A program made the translations under genes and the position numbers. From Candidatus Faecousia faecipullorum (lineage in GTDB: Bacteria > Bacillota > Clostridia > Oscillospirales > Oscillospiraceae), in contig DVJG01000119.1 of assembly GCA_018710805.1 (NCBI GenBank), forward strand, positions 1-8,959: a stretch of DNA of 8,959 nucleotides. Direction: 5' to 3'. Every line of letters starts with the position of its first letter. The stretch's first letter is position 1. The notes under the pieces were generated by a model. The model did not search any database. It saw only the letters and a list, made by a program, of their open reading frames with translations, and was not told the DNA's origin. This document shows positions 5,569-8,959 of the stretch, in pieces.

Positions 5569-6981
5569 ATGCGCAAGACAAAAATCATCTGCACCATCGG
5601 CCCTGCCAGTATGAACGAAGAAATTTTGACCCGGATGTGTCTGGCTGGCATGAACGTGGCCCGGATGAATTTCTCCCACGGCGATCATGAAGAACAGGGA
5701 AGAAAAATCGCCTTGGTAAAGAAGGTTCGCCAGAAACTGGGCCTGCCCATCGCCATTATGCTGGACACCAAGGGCCCCGAGTACCGCATCGGCACGTTCA
5801 AAAACGAGAAAGTCACCGTAAATGACGGCGACACCTTCACCTTCACCGTGGACGACGTGGAAGGCGACGAGAAAAAGGTCAGTGTTAACTTTAAACAGCT
5901 CAACAAGAATCTGCAGCCTGGCGATACCGTTACCGTGTGCAACGGCATGGTGAAGTTTGAAGTCCAGAAGATTGTGGGCAGCGATATTATCTGCAAATGC
6001 CTCGCAGGCGGCGAACTCAGCAACCGCAAGAGCATGTCCTTCCCGAAAAAAATCATGTCCGGTCCCTATCTGCGGGAGCAGGATAAAAAGGACATCATCT
6101 TCGGCATTCAGCAGGGCGTGGACTTCGTCGCTGCGTCCTTCGTTTCCACTAAGCAGGACGTGCTGGAAATTCGGGAACTGCTGGACGCCAATGGCGGCAG
6201 TGATATTGAAATCATTGCAAAAATCGAAAACCAGTCCGGTGTGGACAATGTGGAGGAGATTTGCTCCGCCTGCGGCGGCATTATGATTGCCCGGGGCGAT
6301 TTGGGCGTGGAGATTCCCTTTGTGGAAGTTCCCGTGGTTCAGAAGCGCCTGACCCAGAAGTGCCGTATGATGGGCAAGCGGGTCATTACCGCCACGGAAA
6401 TGATGGAATCCATGATCCACAACCCCCGTCCTACCCGTGCCGAGATTAATGACGTTGCCAACGCCGTCTACGACGGTACCTCCTGTGTCATGCTGTCCGG
6501 CGAGTCCGCCGCAGGTAAGTATCCCGTGGAGGCTGTCCAGGCCATGGCGGAGATTGCCGAGTATACCGAACAGCATACCAACTACAAGCACCGCTTCCTT
6601 GCCCAGGAGTATACAGGCAAGAATAACCTGGACTGCATTTCCCACGCTGTGTGCTCCATGGCCATTGACGTTGGGGCCAAGGCCATTGTGGTCTGCTCCA
6701 CCACCGGACGCACGGCCATGCTGGTAAGCCGCTTCCGTACGCCTGTGGACATTATCGGCATGACCACGGACGGAAAGATCTGGCGCCGCCTGTCCATGAG
6801 CTGGGGCGTGACCCCCGTCATGGCTGAGCAGTTCCCCAGTGTGGATGTCATGTTCTACTACGCCAAGAAGGCTGCCATTGATGTTATGAATTTACAGCCC
6901 GGCGACAATATCCTGCTCACTGGAGGCCCTGTCAACGGTTCCTCCGGCAATACCGACACCATCAAACTGGAAGTCATCTGA
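5569..6981 (+). CDS. pyk: Pyruvate kinase
   Basis: A 470-residue cytoplasmic enzyme for the last step of glycolysis: phosphoenolpyruvate plus ADP gives pyruvate plus ATP. The barrel motifs are complete: ARMNFSHG (31-38), LDTKGPEYR (65-73), IIAKIEN with the catalytic Lys218 (215-221), MIARGDLGVEIP (239-250) with the metal-binding Glu/Asp region, and RPTRAEINDVANAVYDGTSCVMLSGE (287-312). The B domain lies at about 74-160 and the C-terminal domain runs from about 345 to the end. The motif usually written ATQMLESM reads ATEMMESM here (275-282), a mild variation. Length is that of the short form, lacking the extra C-terminal PEP-utiliser-like domain of Bacillus enzymes (about 585 residues). AGGAGG 8 nt before ATG fixes the start. 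It has its own promoter and a strong terminator, so it can be transcribed alone. Confidence 0.97.
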   Translation: MRKTKIICTIGPASMNEEILTRMCLAGMNVARMNFSHGDHEEQGRKIALVKKVRQKLGLPIAIMLDTKGPEYRIGTFKNEKVTVNDGDTFTFTVDDVEGDEKKVSVNFKQLNKNLQPGDTVTVCNGMVKFEVQKIVGSDIICKCLAGGELSNRKSMSFPKKIMSGPYLREQDKKDIIFGIQQGVDFVAASFVSTKQDVLEIRELLDANGGSDIEIIAKIENQSGVDNVEEICSACGGIMIARGDLGVEIPFVEVPVVQKRLTQKCRMMGKRVITATEMMESMIHNPRPTRAEINDVANAVYDGTSCVMLSGESAAGKYPVEAVQAMAEIAEYTEQHTNYKHRFLAQEYTGKNNLDCISHAVCSMAIDVGAKAIVVCSTTGRTAMLVSRFRTPVDIIGMTTDGKIWRRLSMSWGVTPVMAEQFPSVDVMFYYAKKAAIDVMNLQPGDNILLTGGPVNGSSGNTDTIKLEVI

Positions 6982-6990
6982 TTCTCTTTT

Positions 6991-7024
6991 TGCCGCCGGA
7001 GCATATCCGGCGGCATTCTTTTTT
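6991..7024 (+). terminator. Intrinsic terminator of pyk
   Basis: TGCCGCCGGA (6991-7000) and TCCGGCGGCA (7006-7015) pair perfectly over 10 bp around GCATA, followed by TTCTTTTTTT. It begins 9 nt after the pyk stop codon. Confidence 0.95.
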
Positions 7025-7029
7025 AAAAC

Positions 7030-7082
7030 GTGCATATTTTTGTGTATTCTTGAATATTCAAAGAAAAGCGAAGTTTATGCAC
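7030..7082. promoter_or_regulatory. Compound dyad upstream of the XRE-gene promoter
   Basis: GTGCATA (7030-7036) and TATGCAC (7076-7082) are a perfect 7-bp inverted repeat with a 39-nt spacer. Almost exactly at its centre is the palindrome TTGAATATTCAA (7050-7061). TATT also recurs every 10 bp at 7035, 7045 and 7055, with TATTTTTG and TATTCTTG as the first two copies. The right arm overlaps the -35 of the promoter at 7078-7106. Spacing by one helical turn and a shared centre suggest a multi-site protein binding region. The binder is unknown. Confidence 0.4.
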
Positions 7083-7106
7083 ATAGAGCCAATATAAATG
7101 TATAAT
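7078..7106 (+). promoter_or_regulatory. Upstream promoter candidate for the XRE-family gene
   Basis: TGCACA (7078-7083, four of six matches to TTGACA), a 17-nt spacer and a perfect TATAAT (7101-7106). Transcription would begin near 7113, giving a leader of about 150 nt before the gene at 7267. Confidence 0.55.
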
Positions 7107-7207
7107 TTGGAGGAAGTGAAGAATTTCCGTCATTATCATTAAAAAGACCGCACTTTATGGGGGAAAATGAAACAAAATTTAGCGAACATTTTTCCACAAA
7201 GCACTAG

Positions 7208-7233
7208 CTATTTAAAAAAATAGTTGCTATAAT
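7208..7233 (+). promoter_or_regulatory. Proximal extended -10 promoter of the XRE gene with adjoining palindrome
   Basis: TATAAT (7228-7233) is preceded by TG at 7225-7226, an extended -10. The -35 position (TAGCTA) is poor. Immediately upstream, CTATTTAAAAAAATAG (7208-7223) is a perfect palindrome with 6-bp arms; allowing a small insertion the symmetry extends to TAGC and GCTA. A site in the spacer of its own promoter would suit autorepression by the XRE protein, which is inference. AAGG about 9 nt before the ATG at 7267 is a modest ribosome site. Confidence 0.6.
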
Positions 7234-7266
7234 ATTATTATCCCATAAGAAAGAAGGCGAACTACC

Positions 7267-7509
7267 ATGCGGTCAAAGGATGCACTGCGCCTGCGGATCC
7301 AAGAGCTATGTACGGACCGCAGCATCACACTCAATCGCCTCGCCAGCATTTGCGGCATCACGCAGTCAACGCTTAACAACATCAACAGCGGACGGAACAA
7401 TTCCACCACAATCTCCACCGTTCAGAAAATCTGTGACGGACTGGGCATGGATCTGCCAACCTTTTTTGACTCAGACCTGTTCCGCGGCTTAGAGCAGGAA
7501 ATCTTCTGA
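7267..7509 (+). CDS. XRE-family (Cro/CI type) helix-turn-helix regulator
   Basis: An 80-residue protein that is essentially one HTH_3/XRE DNA-binding domain. The helix-turn-helix lies at about 20-42: TLNRLASICGITQSTLNNINSG, with the supporting helix before it and TISTVQKICDGLGMDLPTFF (48-67) completing the five-helix fold. Such proteins bind short operators as dimers, often next to their own promoters. There is no partner toxin, antitoxin or phage gene nearby. The C-terminal tail is short and shows no dimerisation or sensor domain. The start is the first ATG after the promoter, with a weak AAGG ribosome site. A miniature transposable element begins four bases after the stop region and separates the gene from a terminator at 7712. 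Targets are unknown; the palindromes upstream are the obvious candidates. Confidence 0.88.
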   Translation: MRSKDALRLRIQELCTDRSITLNRLASICGITQSTLNNINSGRNNSTTISTVQKICDGLGMDLPTFFDSDLFRGLEQEIF

Positions 7510-7516
7510 AATTTAG

Positions 7517-7677
7517 GGAAACTCTGATTAATTTGGCAAGAGCTGGCAGCAAAAGATTTTGGCTCAGCCGAAGGTTCTGAAAATGGAGGAATACTGTATG
7601 TATTTCCTATTTTCAGAACTGCACGGATGGGGCAAAAGATTCGCTGCCCAGCCGAAGACAATTTATTCAGAGGTTCC
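7517..7677. mobile_element. MITE-like element, 161 bp, with 4-bp target duplication
   Basis: The ends are inverted repeats: GGAAACTCTGATTAA (7517-7531) and, read inward on the other strand from 7677, GGAACCTCTGAATAA. Thirteen of 15 positions match. Both ends are bordered by TTAG (7513-7516 and 7678-7681), a 4-bp direct repeat that fits the YTAR target known for IS5-group elements. The whole unit is one long imperfect palindrome: 7574-7594 and 7600-7619 form the near-perfect central stem, and GAGCTGG-CAGC pairs with GCTGCCCAGCC further out. GCAAAAGATT...CAGCCGAAG also recurs as a direct repeat (from 7549 and 7632). There is no transposase, so it would need one in trans. The parent family is inferred from the target site and end sequence only. 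Confidence 0.7.
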
Positions 7678-7681
7678 TTAG
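7598..7681 (+). CDS. Possible 27-codon small ORF inside the MITE hairpin
   Basis: ATG at 7598 opens 27 codons (beginning MYFLFSELHGWGKRF, ending IYSEVP) and stops with TAG at 7679, inside the right target duplication. GGAGG (7585-7589) stands 8 nt before the ATG, an ideal ribosome site and one of the best in the window. The GGAGG is in the left arm of the central stem and would pair with TTTCC (7603-7607), so the folded RNA would hide it. The peptide is aromatic-rich at the start and basic in the middle. It resembles nothing I know and may be a chance ORF in a repeat. Confidence 0.25.
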   Translation: MYFLFSELHGWGKRFAAQPKTIYSEVP

Positions 7682-7711
7682 CTGGACCATAGATTTTTCG
7701 CCAGAGGACGC

Positions 7712-7755
7712 AATCCCAAATTATCGGTGCAGGATGCCGATGATTTGGGATTTTT
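7712..7755 (+). terminator. Intrinsic terminator, probably the original end of the XRE gene
   Basis: AATCCCAAATTATCGG (7712-7727) pairs with CCGATGATTTGGGATT (7737-7752) over 16 bp with one T-G wobble and a 9-nt loop, followed by T to 7755. The only plus-strand gene before it is the XRE regulator, whose stop is 200 bp away with the MITE in between. Without the MITE the distance would be about 40 bp. Confidence 0.85.
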
Positions 7756-7808
7756 GCTATCGGGAAAAATTTACAAGACCTCCCGAATGCGGCAAAAGGC
7801 GACAGTCG

Positions 7809-7834
7809 GTTTGTGGTACACTCTTCTCACAAAC
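7809..7834 (+). promoter_or_regulatory. Weak promoter and dyad before the secreted-protein gene
   Basis: TACACT (7817-7822) preceded by TGG (7814-7816) could be an extended -10; no -35 is recognisable. GTTTGTG (7809-7815) and CACAAAC (7828-7834) form a 7-bp inverted repeat around it, which could be an operator. The promoter must lie between the terminator ending at 7755 and the ATG at 7877, and nothing better is seen there. Confidence 0.3.
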
Positions 7835-7876
7835 GGCGGAAAGATGCTATTTCTGCTGAGAGAAAGGAAGAGACTT

Positions 7877-8803
7877 ATGAAGCAAATTTGTGTGGCCTTG
7901 ATTCTCCTGGTTACGGCTTTTATATGCGGCGCTTCCCTGACTCTGCGGGTGCGTGCCCTGGGGCAGGACAGCGGCTGTTTTCAAAGTTCGGAACCGTCCA
8001 TACCCGGGCTGCAAACACTGAATGATCCCGAAACGCCCGAACAGCCCGTTTACGTCTACAGCCTGAGTCCTTTCAAGAATATGGTCCCCGAAGCTGCATA
8101 CCGGAAATATGACCTGGAAGACGCGCTGGATTTGGAAACCGCCGAGAAACTGCGTGCAATCCTGGAAAATGCCTATCCGTATAAGGACCTGAAGACCCTG
8201 GAAATTCAGGCAAACCGGTATCTTCAAAGCCAAGGCTTGCAGTGGATTGAGAATTTAAGCCTGGAGGAGGCGATTCAGGCGGCCCAGAAGGCAATTTATG
8301 AAGCAGGGGAGGAGGCGAGCGAAGACCCGGAGGGAGCTTTGGCAGATTTAAACTCCCAGCTGCTTTACCGTTATTTCCAGAGCCTGGCGCCGGAGAAGGC
8401 GCGATACGATACGGTCAGCGACAGAACCCTGACCTCAGCAGCCTGTACGGAACGCCGGGAAGCAGATGGTTCTTTCACATATTTTCTCACGGTCCAGGTA
8501 GATACCACAGTCAGCAAACAGGACTCGCTGACCCTTGCCGCAGCCTGCGGTGAGGAAATCCAGAGCCAGTTCATCCTGGAAACCGGAACCTATACCTTTA
8601 CATTTCAAAACGTAAGCGAGCCCCGGGATGTTACGCTGGAACTGGCCGGGAAACAGTATTCCAGCGACGTGTGTTTTTTTGATTCCCAAAGCCCCGAAGA
8701 TGCCGATCTCGTGGGCTTCGACAGCGGTATGTATCCGGTTTATGCCAAGTGTGTTTTAACCCCGCCCTTCGACGCTGTCCCGGAGGAAGCAGAGGATGAA
8801 TAA
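7877..8803 (+). CDS. Secreted protein with a thioester-domain-like region lacking the expected Cys
   Basis: A predicted exported protein of 308 residues. MKQICVALILLVTAFICGASLTLRVRALG is a typical signal peptide, and no lipobox is present (FIC at 15-17 has Ile before Cys). Residues about 57-145 resemble a thioester domain: VYVYSL (58-63), AILENAYPY (94-102), then LSLEEAIQAAQKAIYEAG (127-144), like the family's LSDEEA..TQ.AIW motif with the bond-forming Gln at Q137. In that family a Cys follows the Tyr of the first strand; here it is S62, although C34 lies upstream. A beta-rich region with four Cys (190, 224, 266, 292) follows. There is no LPXTG, Cna-B repeat or C-terminal membrane anchor, only an acidic tail. 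ATG 7877 is chosen because it has AAAGGAAG upstream and starts the signal peptide; an open frame to a GTG at 7727 begins inside a terminator. The family call is moderate and no function is claimed. Confidence 0.6.
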   Translation: MKQICVALILLVTAFICGASLTLRVRALGQDSGCFQSSEPSIPGLQTLNDPETPEQPVYVYSLSPFKNMVPEAAYRKYDLEDALDLETAEKLRAILENAYPYKDLKTLEIQANRYLQSQGLQWIENLSLEEAIQAAQKAIYEAGEEASEDPEGALADLNSQLLYRYFQSLAPEKARYDTVSDRTLTSAACTERREADGSFTYFLTVQVDTTVSKQDSLTLAAACGEEIQSQFILETGTYTFTFQNVSEPRDVTLELAGKQYSSDVCFFDSQSPEDADLVGFDSGMYPVYAKCVLTPPFDAVPEEAEDE

Positions 8804-8831
8804 AAAGTGCTCAGCCACAGGCTGAGCACTT
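8799..8831 (-). terminator. Strong hairpin after the secreted-protein gene, terminator on the minus strand
   Basis: AAGTGCTCAGCC (8805-8816) and GGCTGAGCACTT (8820-8831) are a perfect 12-bp stem with a 3-nt loop. It starts one base after the stop codon at 8803. On the plus strand no T-run follows, while on the minus strand TTTTTATT follows. It should therefore end a leftward transcript from beyond the right edge best, and may stop the plus-strand gene weakly. Confidence 0.7.
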
Positions 8832-8959
8832 GAGACTGTCGAAAAACCCCTTTGGGCTTTTCCGACAAACTCTGGCAGCCTGCTGCGCGCATAATTTGTC
8901 CCCCGATGGGGGACAAATTCCACACTTGCAGTCTGAGAAGTGTTTTCTGCCAGGTACAC
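8832..8959. repeat. Palindromic repeat cluster at the right edge
   Basis: Two more strong stems stand in tandem. TGTCGAAAAACCCC (8837-8850) pairs with GGGCTTTTCCGACA (8854-8867) over 14 bp with two G-T wobbles. AATTTGTCCCCC (8893-8904) pairs perfectly with GGGGGACAAATT (8908-8919). CTGGCAG (8872-8878) and CTGCCAG (8947-8953) enclose the second stem as an outer pair. No T-runs follow, so these are not simple terminators. No coding potential is convincing; the minus-strand open frame through here simply follows the palindromes. It looks like a dispersed intergenic repeat, cut by the window end. Confidence 0.5.

Noticed and set aside
5506..6645. 379-codon minus-strand open frame opposite pyk
   Set aside because: It is antisense to a highly conserved pyruvate kinase, rich in His and Gly as expected for the complement, and has no family motif.
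7111..7223. Leader peptides in the XRE upstream region (GTG-KNFRHYH near 7117, and 16- and 18-codon ATG frames from 7157 and 7167)
   Set aside because: Ribosome sites are absent or only 2-3 nt from the start, and no attenuator hairpin with a T-run follows. AT-rich DNA gives such short frames often.
7267..7509. XRE gene as the antitoxin of a toxin-antitoxin pair
   Set aside because: No toxin-like small gene adjoins it on either strand. The neighbours are pyk, a MITE and a secreted protein behind a terminator.
7422..7661. 79-codon minus-strand frame over the XRE end and MITE
   Set aside because: It crosses the element boundary and the XRE coding end with no ribosome site or motif.
7727..7876. 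50-codon upstream extension of the secreted-protein gene to a GTG at 7727
   Set aside because: It starts inside the terminator at 7712-7755, has no ribosome site, and would bury the signal peptide.
8756..8959. Minus-strand open frame of 67 codons at the right edge
   Set aside because: It runs through all three palindromes and overlaps the end of the secreted-protein gene. It has no known motif, so it is most likely a by-product of the repeat.

Overview
The window reads as chromosomal DNA of an anaerobic, spore-forming Firmicute of class Clostridia, probably near Oscillospiraceae. The reasons are Shine-Dalgarno-rich starts (AGGAGG, AAAGGAG), sigma-A promoters, GC-rich intrinsic terminators, a short 470-residue pyruvate kinase, and SleC-like spore-lytic and clostridial ferritin-like proteins. 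This placement is inferred from gene content, not from a marker gene.

Layout. Positions 1-160 (+) hold the 3' end of an unidentified transcript closed by a terminator. A convergent hairpin then separates it from pgsA (222-800, -), a CDP-alcohol phosphatidyltransferase with its own strong sigma-A promoter. Upstream on the same strand is a tight three-gene cluster (909-3054, -): a beta-sandwich protein, a SpoIID-type protein with two peptidoglycan-binding domains, and a small protein of two more such domains. The order resembles the clostridial spore-cortex lytic enzyme SleC split over two reading frames. A helical-bundle protein (3145-3573, -), ended by its own terminator, precedes this cluster and is divergent from an AsnB-type asparagine synthetase (3652-5469, +). 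Pyruvate kinase (5569-6981, +) follows with a near-ideal promoter nested in inverted repeats, then a strong terminator.

The right third is accessory-like. A 285-bp intergenic region with two promoter candidates and several dyads leads to an 80-residue XRE-family regulator (7267-7509). A 161-bp miniature inverted-repeat element with 4-bp TTAG target duplications lies between that gene and what looks like its original terminator (7712-7755). It carries a 27-codon ORF with a good ribosome site inside its central hairpin. Next is a secreted 308-residue protein (7877-8803) that resembles a thioester-domain surface protein but has Ser where the thioester Cys would be expected. The window ends in a run of strong hairpins that looks like a dispersed palindromic repeat.

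How the genes fit together. The minus-strand cluster is plausibly about spore peptidoglycan: its products lack signal peptides yet bind or cut peptidoglycan, as expected for proteins made in the sporulating cell. AsnB, pyruvate kinase and PgsA are housekeeping enzymes. I found no CRISPR array, tRNA, rRNA, phage gene or complete insertion sequence. The best candidates for something undescribed are the element-borne small ORF, the Cys-less thioester-like protein, the split SleC-like cluster and the dyad-rich control region of the XRE gene.
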